A DNA stretch of 64,000 bases from Rhodospirillales bacterium BBD 1991-14 (GTDB lineage Bacteria > Pseudomonadota > Alphaproteobacteria > Kiloniellales > Kiloniellaceae), in NCBI GenBank assembly GCA_001657395.1, contig LYSY01000003.1:186001-250000 (forward strand), read 5' to 3'. Shown one piece after another: positions 51,362-59,780 of the stretch (position 1 is the stretch's first letter; every line of letters begins with the position of its first letter). A program made the position numbers and the translations under genes. The notes beneath the pieces are model-generated. The model was not told where the DNA came from. It was given only the letters and a program-made list of their open reading frames with translations, and searched no databases.

Positions 51362-52753
51362 ATGAGCGACCGCTCGAACTCGGCCGTCGACCGGGACATC
51401 GCCTACCACCTTCATCCCTATACCAATGCCCGCAAGAACGAGAGCGAAGGCTCGCTGATCATCGACCGCGGCGAGGGCGTCTATGTCATCGACAGCCAGG
51501 GCAACCGCTACCTGGAGGCCATGGCCGGCCTCTGGTGTGCCGGGCTGGGCTTCAGCGAGGAGCGGCTCGTCAAGGTGGCCAGCGATCAACTGGCCCGCCT
51601 GCCCTACTACCACTCCTTCGCCCAGAAAACCGCCGGTCCGGCGGTCGATCTGGCCGAGAAGCTGGTCGGGATGACACCGCCGCAGTTGACCAAGGTCTTC
51701 TTCGCCAACTCCGGCTCGGAGGCCAACGACAGCGCCATCAAGATGGTCTGGTACTACAACAACGCGCTCGGCCGGCCGCAGAAGAAGAAGATCATCAGCC
51801 GCGTGAAGGGCTATCACGGGGTCACCATCGCCGCGGCCAGCCTGACGGCGATGCCCTACGTGCAGGCCGGCTTCGACCTGCCGATCGCCAACATCATTCA
51901 TACCGGCGCGCCGCACCACTACCGTTTCGCCCGGGACGGGGAGAGCGAGGACGCCTTCACCGACCGCCTGGCCCGCGAGTTGGAGGAGCTGATCCTGCAG
52001 GAGGGCCCGGAGACCATCGCCGCCTTCATCGGCGAGCCCCTGCAGGGGGCCGGCGGGGTTGTCGTGCCGCCGGAGGGCTACTGGGCCAAGATCCAGGCAG
52101 TGCTGAAGAAGTACGACGTGCTGTTGATTGCCGACGAGGTCATCTGCGGCTTCGGGCGCACCGGGCGGATGTTCGGCAGCGAAACCTTCGGGCTGGAGCC
52201 GGACATCATGACCTGCGCCAAGCAGCTCAGCAGCGCCTACGTTCCGATCTCAGCGGTGCTGATCTCCGACCCGATCTACCAGGCCATCGCCGACAGCTCG
52301 GCGAAGCTCGGGTCCTTCGGCCATGGCTACACCTATGGCGCCCATCCCGTTGCCGCCGCCGTTGCCCTGGAAACCCTGAAGATCTACGAGGAGCGGCGGA
52401 TCGTCGAGCATGTCCAGGCCATGGCGCCGCGGCTGCAGGACGGCCTCCGGCGCTTCGCGGCCAGCCCCATCGTGGGGGAGGTCCGCGGCATCGGCCTGAT
52501 CGCGGCGGCAGAACTGGTTGCCGACAAGGCCGCCGGGACCCCCTTCGACCCGCTCGGCAAGGTCGGCGCCTACTTCGCTGCCCGTGCCCAGGCACAGGGC
52601 GTCCTATTCCGCAACCTTGGCGATACCATCGCGGTCTGTCCGCCGATGATCATCACCGAAGCGGAGATCGACCGTTTGCTGGAAGGCTTCGGCGCCGCCC
52701 TGGCGGAAACCGAGGCCTGGGTCGCCGCCGAGGGTCTGGCAGCGGTGGCCTAG
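51362..52753 (+). CDS. Class III (omega) aminotransferase
   Basis: A 463-residue PLP-dependent class III aminotransferase. The N-terminus HLHPYTNARKNESEGSLIIDRGEGVYVIDSQGNRYLE, the phosphate loop ANSGSEANDSAIKM, YHGVT, the cofactor Asp in LLIADEVICGFGRTG and the PLP lysine in TCAKQLSSAYVP are visible. It resembles the beta-alanine/taurine:pyruvate or 4-aminobutyrate-type omega-transaminases; the amino donor is not certain. ATG at 51362 follows GGAGA; an upstream frame of 12 codons is rejected. No catabolic partner (such as a semialdehyde dehydrogenase) is adjacent. Confidence 0.92.
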   Translation: MSDRSNSAVDRDIAYHLHPYTNARKNESEGSLIIDRGEGVYVIDSQGNRYLEAMAGLWCAGLGFSEERLVKVASDQLARLPYYHSFAQKTAGPAVDLAEKLVGMTPPQLTKVFFANSGSEANDSAIKMVWYYNNALGRPQKKKIISRVKGYHGVTIAAASLTAMPYVQAGFDLPIANIIHTGAPHHYRFARDGESEDAFTDRLARELEELILQEGPETIAAFIGEPLQGAGGVVVPPEGYWAKIQAVLKKYDVLLIADEVICGFGRTGRMFGSETFGLEPDIMTCAKQLSSAYVPISAVLISDPIYQAIADSSAKLGSFGHGYTYGAHPVAAAVALETLKIYEERRIVEHVQAMAPRLQDGLRRFAASPIVGEVRGIGLIAAAELVADKAAGTPFDPLGKVGAYFAARAQAQGVLFRNLGDTIAVCPPMIITEAEIDRLLEGFGAALAETEAWVAAEGLAAVA

Positions 52754-52952
52754 GGCTGTCTCGCGGGTCGCCTTCGGGGCAGCTCCTCAGGTCCGGCGAA
52801 ATGCCCGCGCGGCCAACAAAACCGCCGGTTATGCGGCGAATTGACACCCTGTTCACAAAGCTTTGTCATTATCGAGCAGATTGAGCTATGACCGGCATCG
52901 CCGGGATTGCTAGAGTTGCAGCAAAGCAGGCCGTCAGGCGCAAACGCCAGGA

Positions 52953-52993
52953 TTGACGGACATCAAAGCCCACTAAAGCGGCAGCGCTAGACT
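52953..52993 (+). promoter_or_regulatory. Fnr/FixK-type box and promoter of hemA
   Basis: TTGAC-GGAC-ATCAA (52953-52966) fits the TTGA-N6-TCAA class. TAGACT at 52988-52993 is a plausible -10, putting the start near 53000, about 41 bp from the box centre. Control of hemA by Fnr or FixK proteins is established in Rhodobacter and Bradyrhizobium. A second TTGACA element at about 52836 may be an alternative promoter. Confidence 0.6.
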
Positions 52994-53048
52994 TGCCGCC
53001 GAAGAGGGACAAAATACCTGCACAGATGGATTGAGAGACATCACGCGC

Positions 53049-54260
53049 ATGGACTTCGAGCGGTTTTTTGCTGAGGAAATGGCCGGCCTGAAAGCAGAGG
53101 GCCGCTATCGGATCTTCGCCGATCTTGAACGCAGGATGGGGAACTTTCCCCGCGCCGACTTTCACGGGCCCAGAGGCGTCGAGGCGGTCACCGTCTGGTG
53201 CTCCAACGACTACCTGGGCATGGGCCAGCATCCGGACGTGATCGCGGCCATGCACGAGGCGATCGAGCGCTGCGGCGCCGGCGCCGGCGGGACCCGCAAT
53301 ATCTCCGGCACCAATCACTACCACGTCCTGCTGGAGCGCGAACTCGCCGCGCTGCATGGCAAGGAAGCCGCGCTGCTGTTCACCTCCGGCTATGTCTCCA
53401 ACTGGGCGGCGCTGGGCACCCTGGCGAGCCGGCTGCCCAACTGCACCGTCTTCTCCGACGCCTTGAACCATGCCTCCATGATCGAGGGCATCCGCCAGAG
53501 CCGGGCGAAAAAGGCGATCTTCCGGCACAACGACCCGGAAGACCTGAACCGCAAGCTCTCCGAGGCCGATCCCGACGGAGCCAAGCTGGTGGCCTTCGAG
53601 TCCGTTTACTCGATGGACGGAGATATCGCGCCGATCGCCGAGATCTGCGACGTGGCGGAGCGCCATGGCGCCATGACCTACCTGGACGAGGTCCACGCCG
53701 TCGGCCTCTACGGCGATCAGGGCGGCGGCATCGCCCAGCGCGAGGGCGTCGCCGACCGGGTGACGGTGATCGAAGGCACCCTGGGCAAGGCGTTCGGCGT
53801 GATGGGCGGCTACATCACCGCTTCCGCCAATCTGACCGATTTCGTGCGCAGCTTCGCCTCCGGCTTTATCTTCACCACCTCCCTGCCGCCGGCGATTGCC
53901 GCCGGAGCGCTCGCCAGCGTGTCACATCTGCGCCGCAGCCAGGCGGAGCGGACAGCCCATCAGGAGCGCGCCGCCACCCTGAAGCGGCGCCTCACGGAGG
54001 CCGGCCTGCCCGTCATGCCCTCCGAAAGCCACATCGTGCCCCTGCTGGTCGGCGATCCCGTCGCCTGCCGCGCGGTCACCGACCGCCTGATGGCGGACTA
54101 CGGCATCTACGTGCAGCCGATCAACTATCCGACCGTGCCGCGCGGAACCGAGCGGCTGCGCCTCACCCCCTCGCCGCTGCACAACGACGCCGATCTCGAC
54201 CACCTGGTGATGGCCTTGGGCGAGATCTGGCAGGCCATGGACCTGCGCCGCGCCGCCTGA
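53049..54260 (+). CDS. hemA: 5-aminolevulinate synthase
   Basis: A 403-residue ALA synthase, joining glycine and succinyl-CoA in the first step of haem and corrin synthesis by the C4 route. [35 protein letters not shown], His141 stacking on PLP (NHASMIEGI), [11 protein letters not shown] and Lys247 in EGTLGKAFG are all present. Closest in layout to the alphaproteobacterial HemA. ATG at 53049 matches family start; the TTG six codons earlier is rejected. Confidence 0.95.
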   Translation: MDFERFFAEEMAGLKAEGRYRIFADLERRMGNFPRADFHGPRGVEAVTVWCSNDYLGMGQHPDVIAAMHEAIERCGAGAGGTRNISGTNHYHVLLERELAALHGKEAALLFTSGYVSNWAALGTLASRLPNCTVFSDALNHASMIEGIRQSRAKKAIFRHNDPEDLNRKLSEADPDGAKLVAFESVYSMDGDIAPIAEICDVAERHGAMTYLDEVHAVGLYGDQGGGIAQREGVADRVTVIEGTLGKAFGVMGGYITASANLTDFVRSFASGFIFTTSLPPAIAAGALASVSHLRRSQAERTAHQERAATLKRRLTEAGLPVMPSESHIVPLLVGDPVACRAVTDRLMADYGIYVQPINYPTVPRGTERLRLTPSPLHNDADLDHLVMALGEIWQAMDLRRAA

Positions 54261-54367
54261 ACGCCCCCGGCGTGCGTTGACCGGGCTTCGTTACGCCGCC
54301 CCCCAAAAACGTCGCAGCCCCGCTTCTTGCCAAGCTGCCCGCGAGGCATCTCGTGGTGCGTCACTCT

Positions 54368-54420
54368 GGGTTCAGGCTGGGTTCGGGCTGGGTTCGGGCT
54401 GGGTTCGGGCTGGGTTCGGG
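54368..54420 (+). repeat. 11-bp tandem repeat (GGGTTCGGGCT)
   Basis: Copies begin at 54368, 54379, 54390, 54401 and 54412 (last partial); one base differs in the first. The array ends in GGGTTAACCC, a 10-bp palindrome. It lies about 95-145 bp before the polyamine-type binding protein gene. The junctions read CTGGG. Confidence 0.94.
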
Positions 54421-54513
54421 TTAACCCTTGGGCACAAATAAGTCACGGGCCGGGGATTGCCCGGAACCGCGCAAAAAGGCAAAGCTATCAAAAGCTTCGT
54501 GGGGGGAACTGCC

Positions 54514-55755
54514 ATGCCTGACTGCAGAAAGACCACGGCTCGTTTCGGCCTGACGGGGGCCGCGCTCCTGGCCGGCCTGCTGGCACAGACGCCACTTCCA
54601 GCCTTGGCCCAGAACGAGACCCAAACCAACGAGACCCAACCCAACGAGACCCAAACCAATGAGGTCGAGGCCCAGGCCCAGAACCAGGCCCAGAGCGAGA
54701 CGCCGGCTCCCGAGCAGCCTGCGCAGGCGGTCGAACGGCTGGTGGTGGTGTCCTGGGGGCGCAGCTACGGGCGCGGCCAGGAAGAGGCGATCTACAAGCC
54801 CTTCACGGAGGCGACCGGCCAGCCGATCCTGCGCCAGGACTATCGCGGCGGCATGCAGCAGATCCGCGCCCAGGTGGAGAGTGGTGAAGTCTACTGGGAC
54901 GTCGTGGACATCGAACCTGCGACGGCGGACAGAGGCTGCGAGGAGGGCCTTTTCGAGCCGCTGCCGCTGCTGCTGCCGCCGGCGCCCGACGGTGCCTCCG
55001 CCGCGGAGGACTTTCTGCCGGGCACACTGCACCCCTGCGCCGTGGGGTCGATTGTCTGGTCCCTGGTCGTCGCCTTCGACAGCGATCAAGCAGGCGAAAA
55101 CCAGCCGGACCGCATGGCCGATCTCTTCAACCTCAATGACTTCCCGGGCCGGCGCGGCCTGCGCAAGACCCCCAAGGGCAACCTGGAATGGGCGCTGATC
55201 GCCGATGGCGTGGCCCCGGAAGCGGTTTACATGGAGCTGGCCACGGAGGAAGGCGTAGAGCGGGCTTTCGCCAAGCTGGATACCATCAAGGACCAGATCG
55301 TCTGGTGGGAGGACGGCGAAGAGCCTGGCCAGCTTCTCGCGCGCGAAGCGGTGCTGATGACGTCGGTCTACAACAGCCGCATCTTCCGCGATGTGGCCAT
55401 CGAGCAGGAACCCTACACCGTGATCTGGGACAACCAGATCTGGGACGTCGATCTCTGGGCGGTGCCCAAGGGCGCCCGCAACAAAGAGCAGGCGCTGGAG
55501 TTCATCCGCTTTGCCACCAGCACCGAGCCTCTGGCGGAGATCACCAAATGGCTGCCCTACGGCCCGGCCCGGCGGTCGTCCAATGCACTGGTGGGCCCGA
55601 CCATCATCGCCGCGGACGTCGACATTGCACCCTTCCTGCCGACCCATCCGGATAACTTCTCCACGGCGCTCAGAAGCAGCGCCTCGTTCTGGAGCGAAAA
55701 CGGTGCCGCACTGGTGGAACGCTTTAACGCCTGGCTGCAGGAACCCTCGGGCTAG
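54514..55755 (+). CDS. Polyamine-type ABC substrate-binding protein (PotD-like)
   Basis: A 413-residue periplasmic binding protein. The signal peptide ends ALA at residue 32. A short low-complexity linker follows: NETQT repeats (34-50) and a Gln/Ala/Glu stretch to about residue 73. The binding domain starts LVVVSWGRSYGRGQEEAIYKPF and has KTPKGNLEWALI and the YNSRIFRD segment, typical of the PotD/PotF group. No permease or ATPase gene is near. GGGGGGA precedes the ATG. The linker looks newly expanded and may tether or space the domain. Confidence 0.88.
   Translation: MPDCRKTTARFGLTGAALLAGLLAQTPLPALAQNETQTNETQPNETQTNEVEAQAQNQAQSETPAPEQPAQAVERLVVVSWGRSYGRGQEEAIYKPFTEATGQPILRQDYRGGMQQIRAQVESGEVYWDVVDIEPATADRGCEEGLFEPLPLLLPPAPDGASAAEDFLPGTLHPCAVGSIVWSLVVAFDSDQAGENQPDRMADLFNLNDFPGRRGLRKTPKGNLEWALIADGVAPEAVYMELATEEGVERAFAKLDTIKDQIVWWEDGEEPGQLLAREAVLMTSVYNSRIFRDVAIEQEPYTVIWDNQIWDVDLWAVPKGARNKEQALEFIRFATSTEPLAEITKWLPYGPARRSSNALVGPTIIAADVDIAPFLPTHPDNFSTALRSSASFWSENGAALVERFNAWLQEPSG
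54613..54660 (+). repeat. 15-bp in-frame repeat coding NETQT
   Basis: AACGAGACCCAAACC and variants recur three times (54613, 54628, 54643) with a partial fourth, just after the signal peptide of the binding protein. Frame-preserving, in a disordered segment. Confidence 0.92.
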
Positions 55756-55841
55756 GGTCTCGGTCTGCCGGACGGCAGGGCACCGGGAAAACGGCCCGGA
55801 AGACCGCCCGAGTGCCTTTGCGTCAGATGAAGGACGGTTTA

Positions 55842-55858
55842 TTGCGAATCATTCTCAA
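55842..55858. promoter_or_regulatory. Fur-like iron box
   Basis: TTGCGAAT-C-ATTCTCAA is a 17-bp palindrome with 7 of 8 matching arm positions, the 7-1-7 shape of Fur boxes (like TGAGAATCATTCTCA). It lies just before a promoter for the next gene. Confidence 0.55.
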
Positions 55859-55863
55859 AAACG

Positions 55864-55892
55864 TGGACAGCGCAGGGTAGAAGCGCTATATT
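55864..55892 (+). promoter_or_regulatory. Predicted promoter of the PadR-like gene
   Basis: TGGACA at 55864-55869 and TATATT at 55887-55892 are 17 bases apart; start expected near 55899. The Fur-like box ends 6 bp upstream of the -35 element, so metal-bound Fur would hinder RNA polymerase. Confidence 0.5.
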
Positions 55893-55971
55893 GCTGTTAA
55901 CGGACTGGATTGATCCGGTCGGGTAGGCTTGGACGAGCCACCCAGCCGATTTCCGAAAGGGCCACGGCGCC

Positions 55972-56514
55972 ATGTACCGCGACAATACGCTGATCCCGAG
56001 CGAGGCTGTTCGCCTGCTGGCTCTGGGCATCCTGGCCGGCCGGCCGATGCCTTATGCCCGGTTGGCGAAAGAGGTGCGGCACTTCACCGGACGCATTGTC
56101 GGCCCCTCGCTCGACCTCGTCGGGGCTCCCCTCGAGGTCCTGAAGGTGGAAGGGCTGGTCGCCCCGGCGGACTCCGGCGCCAAGGGCGAGGACGCGGTGC
56201 TGACGGTCACCGAGCTGGGCCGCAGCGAGATGCGGCGGCTGCTGGCGTCGAACGTGCGCCCGCAGGTCAGCGACATCAACAAGCTGATCATTGCCTTGAA
56301 GATGCGCTTCCTGCACTTCCTCGACGTCGAAGACCAGAGGGTGCAGGCAGAGCTTCTGCACGACATCAGCGAACGCGAGCTGGCGCGCCTGACCGACCTG
56401 CGCGGCCATCATGGCCAGGAGGACGGATACCTGCCCGAGTGGCTGGATCTGGAAATCGCCCAGACCCAGGCCCGGCACGACTGGATCGGCAGGCTGCGCG
56501 ACCGCCTCGCCTAG
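55972..56514 (+). CDS. PadR-like winged-helix regulator
   Basis: A 180-residue protein. Residues 1-95 look like a PadR winged helix (SEAVRLLALGILAGRPMPYARLAKEVRHF, then LKVEGLVAPAD and LTVTELGRSEMRRLL), and the C-terminal helices (IALKMRFLHFLDVEDQRVQAELLHDISERELARL) match the Vir-act-alpha-C type dimer domain. PadR proteins are mostly repressors. The Fur-like box and promoter upstream suggest iron-dependent expression. Its targets are not clear; no effector pump or enzyme adjoins. Confidence 0.75.
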   Translation: MYRDNTLIPSEAVRLLALGILAGRPMPYARLAKEVRHFTGRIVGPSLDLVGAPLEVLKVEGLVAPADSGAKGEDAVLTVTELGRSEMRRLLASNVRPQVSDINKLIIALKMRFLHFLDVEDQRVQAELLHDISERELARLTDLRGHHGQEDGYLPEWLDLEIAQTQARHDWIGRLRDRLA

Positions 56515-56536
56515 GGCAAATCCAAACGGTTTGGGG

Positions 56537-56968
56537 TCAGGAACCGTCGCCGTCCAGGGCGCGCGAAGGAACGGCCGCACTCGTTTTCTCAAAGCGCGGC
56601 AACGCATCATCGACAGGGACCCAGGAAAGCTGGCGCAGGGTCCAGACGTGATCGTCCGCGCGCACGCGCTCCGGGTCATCGAGACTTCCGAGGGAGACCT
56701 GCACACGGTCGTCCAGGACGGCTTCATGCATGGTCAGCGTGCTGCCGCAGCGCGCGCAGAAGCCGCGCTCGGCCTGGGACGAGGAGCGGTAGCGGGTGGG
56801 TTCGCCCGCGGTCCACACAAAGTCAGCGATGGGAAAATGCACGTGGGTCAGAAAGGCCGCGCCGGAGGCCCGCCGGCACATCGCGCAGTGGCAGTGCACG
56901 GCGCGGATCGGATCGGCCGTCGCCCGGTAGCGGACGGTCCCGCAAAGACATCCTCCGGTCCATTCCAT
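56537..56968 (-). CDS. GFA-family (CENP-V) zinc protein
   Basis: A 143-residue protein of the Gfa/CENP-V fold. Zinc cysteines are visible in GGCLCGTV, CHCAMCRRASG and FCARCGSTL, with FLTHVHF between. The family was named for glutathione-dependent formaldehyde activation, but most members have unknown chemistry. Start at 56968 because the family begins with a short M-x-W/Y-x-GGCxCG; a longer open frame overlaps the neighbouring pip gene. Confidence 0.88.
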   Translation of the reverse strand: MEWTGGCLCGTVRYRATADPIRAVHCHCAMCRRASGAAFLTHVHFPIADFVWTAGEPTRYRSSSQAERGFCARCGSTLTMHEAVLDDRVQVSLGSLDDPERVRADDHVWTLRQLSWVPVDDALPRFEKTSAAVPSRALDGDGS

Positions 56969-57041
56969 GGCATGGTCCCATACTGGTCGGGCGCTTTCAC
57001 CCAGGGAGCATAGCCGGGCAGCGCCAGCGGTGAAACGGACT

Positions 57042-58016
57042 TCAGCTCTGTGGCGGGATTTCACGGGCAAAGCGGTCGGTCACAGCGATGATGGTCTCGC
57101 TGAGGCCGGGGTCGGCATGCGAGTGTCCGGCGCTCGCAACCACATGCAGTCTTGCATCCGTCCAGGCCCGCGACAGCTCCCAGGCAGTGACGGGCGGCGC
57201 TTCCAGGTCGAGGCGGCCCTGCACCAGCGCACCGGGAATCCCCGCAAGCTGCGCCGCCCCTCTCAACAAGGCGCCTTCCTCCAGCCAGGCGTTGTGGTGG
57301 AAGTAGTGCGTGATGATGCGGGTGCGCGCCAGAATGTAAGCGGGGTCGGACCAGCGCGCCGGCGGCTTCGCCGCCGGATCAACCTTCATGGAGGCCGCCT
57401 CCCAGTCATGCCAGTCGCGTGCCGCCTTGGCGCAGACTGCGGGATCGGGATCGTTCGCCAAGCGGTAGTAGGCCTCGATGAGATCGCCGTCGCGTGCGTC
57501 CTCGGGAACGGCGGCGCGAAAGCGGGCCCAGTCCTCCGGGAAAAAGCGGGCAAGGCCACGGTACAGCCAGTCGATCTCCGACCGCCGGGTGGTGGTGACG
57601 CCGACAAGCACAAGGCCGAGAACCCGCTCCCGCTCGGCCTGGGCATAGGCCAGGGCCAGCGTCGTGCCCCAGGAGTGGCCGAACAGAAGCCAGCGCTCCA
57701 CGTCGAGATGGCGGCGCAGCCGGTGCAGGTCGGCGACGAGGTGGGCCGTCGTATTGGCCGAGAGATCAATCCCCGGCGTGCTGGCGTGGGGCCGGCTGCG
57801 TCCGCAGCCGCGTTGGTCGAACAGGATGATGCGATAGGCGCGGGGATCGAAGAAGCGCCGCACCCGGGCGGAACTGCCGGAGCCAGGGCCGCCGTGCAGC
57901 GCCACGACGGGCTGCCCGTCGGGGTTGCCACTGACCTCCCAGTAAAGGCTGTTGCCGTCGCCGACCGCCAGCATGCCCTCGGCGTGGGGTTCGATCTCCG
58001 GATAGAGGGGGCTCAT
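57042..58016 (-). CDS. pip: Proline iminopeptidase
   Basis: A 324-residue alpha/beta-hydrolase of peptidase family S33. ALHGGPGSGSS is the oxyanion loop, LFDQRGCGRSRPH the family hallmark, Ser in GHSWGTTLALAYAQ the nucleophile and the late GRLDLEAP and AGHSHADPG carry Asp and His. It removes N-terminal proline from peptides in the cytoplasm. Start ATG at 58016 matches the family; the upstream TTG is rejected. Confidence 0.93.
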   Translation of the reverse strand: MSPLYPEIEPHAEGMLAVGDGNSLYWEVSGNPDGQPVVALHGGPGSGSSARVRRFFDPRAYRIILFDQRGCGRSRPHASTPGIDLSANTTAHLVADLHRLRRHLDVERWLLFGHSWGTTLALAYAQAERERVLGLVLVGVTTTRRSEIDWLYRGLARFFPEDWARFRAAVPEDARDGDLIEAYYRLANDPDPAVCAKAARDWHDWEAASMKVDPAAKPPARWSDPAYILARTRIITHYFHHNAWLEEGALLRGAAQLAGIPGALVQGRLDLEAPPVTAWELSRAWTDARLHVVASAGHSHADPGLSETIIAVTDRFAREIPPQS

Positions 58017-58075
58017 GCCGCGGCGCTGCAAACTGCCTCAGGAACGGCGGCGAGCAAGAGTTGCGGGGGCTGCGG

Positions 58076-58897
58076 TCAGTAGAGGTGCTGGCCGCCGGTC
58101 ACGAAGATCTCGGTGCCCGTGACATAGCCGAAATCTTCGGTGCAGAGGCGGAAGACCGTGGCCGCCACTTCCTCCGGCCGGCCCATGCGGTGCAGCGGAA
58201 TGCGCGGGATCAGCGCTTCGTACTCCTCCCCGATCATCGCGGTCTCGATCTCGCCGGGCGCTACCGCGTTGACCCGCACGTTCAGCTCGGCGAACTCCAC
58301 GGCCATCTCACGCGTCAGGGCGGAGAGCGCCGCCTTGGACGTGGAATAGGCGGAACCGGCAAAGGGATGGACGCCGTGGCCGGCGATGGAGGTGATGTTG
58401 ACGATCGCCCCCTGCCCGCGGCGCAGCGGCACGGCAAAGCCGCGCCCGAGGGCCAGCGGGGCAAAAAAGTTCAGCTCGAAGACCTCCCGCCAGTGGTCGA
58501 GATCGCCGTTCAGACAGCCAAGCCGCTCTTTGAATTCGGTCTTCGGCGAAACCGCCGCGTTGTTCACCAGGGCGTGGACCGCGCCCTCCCCCACCATGGC
58601 CAGCGCCTCCTCGACAAAGCTGTCGACGGCGCTGCGGTCGGCCAGATCGGCAGTGATGTGGTGCGTCCAGTTGGGGTCGCGCAGGCAGTGCTCCGGCACC
58701 GCGTCGCGCGAACAGGTGATGACTTCCCAGCCCTCGTCGCTGAAACGTTTGACCGTGGCGTGGCCGATGCCGCGGCTGGCGCCGGTCAGAATCACCCGCC
58801 GGCGTTCCTGGGCCTGTTCCAAGGGCTCGGCGGAGGAAAGATCCTGGCTATTGGCGGCCGTGGCTGGGGGGTGTGCCTCGCTCATGGCCGCGATCAT
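58076..58897 (-). CDS. Short-chain dehydrogenase/reductase
   Basis: A 273-residue classical SDR. TGASRGIGHATV binds NAD(P), NNAAVS follows, catalytic Ser in VNITSIAG and Tyr/Lys in YSTSKAALS. A 30-residue hydrophilic N-terminal extension precedes the fold. The residue after the second strand (SRD) suggests NADP preference. Start uncertain: ATG 58897 or ATG 58885; TATATGAT just before suggests the transcript begins very close. Substrate unknown. Confidence 0.9.
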   Translation of the reverse strand: MIAAMSEAHPPATAANSQDLSSAEPLEQAQERRRVILTGASRGIGHATVKRFSDEGWEVITCSRDAVPEHCLRDPNWTHHITADLADRSAVDSFVEEALAMVGEGAVHALVNNAAVSPKTEFKERLGCLNGDLDHWREVFELNFFAPLALGRGFAVPLRRGQGAIVNITSIAGHGVHPFAGSAYSTSKAALSALTREMAVEFAELNVRVNAVAPGEIETAMIGEEYEALIPRIPLHRMGRPEEVAATVFRLCTEDFGYVTGTEIFVTGGQHLY

Positions 58898-58986
58898 ATA
58901 CCGCGGACCGCCCGATGCCAGCGCAGAAAACGCAGGTCAGCGCAGTTTCATCGTCCGGTCACACCGCGGCGCCGCCCTTCGGGCCC

Positions 58987-59352
58987 CTAGCGTACGGAGG
59001 CGACCCGGAAGGTCCGCAGCGCGCCGTCGTGCTCCCGGATCGACACGTACTCGCCTTCCTTGAAGACGTGGGATTCGAACTTGAAGCCGACCTCGTCGTC
59101 GTCCGGGTCGCCGTCGATGTCGTAGTGAAAGGCCCACTGTCCGCCGCGGGTGTGGCGTAGATGCCCGCTCTCGTCGTCCTCCCCAGGCCAGAAGCGTTTC
59201 ACGCGGCAGGCCGCGCGGTTCTGGCGCCAGGTATCGGCGTCGATGTGCCCCTCCGCCGTGAGCGGTGCGCGCAGCTCGTAGCCGCGGTCCGCCGAGCCAT
59301 TGGGGAAATCGTGGTCCCTGGCAAGTTCGAGACGGATAGTCTTCAGGCTCAT
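58987..59352 (-). CDS. Conserved hypothetical protein
   Basis: A 121-residue soluble protein beginning MSLKTIRLELARDHDFPNGS, with FWPGEDDESGHLRHTRGGQW and a beta-rich C-terminus (GEYVSIREHDGALRTFRVASV). The acid-rich middle and ordered ends suggest a small beta-barrel. GGGAGGA 5 bases before the ATG is excellent. It follows the 91-residue gene by 59 bp on the same strand, so both may form one unit. Function unknown. Confidence 0.75.
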   Translation of the reverse strand: MSLKTIRLELARDHDFPNGSADRGYELRAPLTAEGHIDADTWRQNRAACRVKRFWPGEDDESGHLRHTRGGQWAFHYDIDGDPDDDEVGFKFESHVFKEGEYVSIREHDGALRTFRVASVR

Positions 59353-59411
59353 ACGTCCTCCCAACAACTGGTCTGAGCTTCTTGATCGGGGTTTTGCAGA
59401 GAAAGCTTGGC

Positions 59412-59687
59412 TCAATTGGCCGCCGGGCGCAAATCGCGGTGGGTGCGCACAAAGCGGCGCAGGACAAGCCGCAGATGCAGGGCGTGTTTCAGGTCGTTGC
59501 GCCGCTCCGCCGCTGCAATGTCATCCAGGATGATCCGCTTCAGCATGGGAACGCCCTCCGGCGAATGCATCAGGTAGTTCCCGTACTCCGCCGCGACGAT
59601 CTCAGGAATGTGTTCGTGCTCCGAGATGGCTTCGATCTCCGACTCGTTCAGGTCAGAGAGCGCAATGCAGTCTTCGATTGTGAGCAT
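59412..59687 (-). CDS. Small conserved hypothetical protein, helical
   Basis: A 91-residue acidic, mainly helical protein: MLTIEDCIALSDLNESEIEAISEHEHIPEIVAAEYG, then a basic helix (LKHALHLRLVLRRFVRTHRDL). GGGGGAGGAG precedes the ATG. Lies between the universal stress protein and the 121-residue gene on the same strand. Function unknown; the pattern of acid N-terminus and basic C-terminus is compatible with a small regulator or adaptor. Confidence 0.75.
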   Translation of the reverse strand: MLTIEDCIALSDLNESEIEAISEHEHIPEIVAAEYGNYLMHSPEGVPMLKRIILDDIAAAERRNDLKHALHLRLVLRRFVRTHRDLRPAAN

Positions 59688-59780
59688 CTTGTCTCCTCCC
59701 CCCGCGACAGGCGACGGCTGCGGTCTCCGGGCCGTCTACGAAGCGACCCCGGGCGTCAACCTGGTCCCGGGAACCACAGG

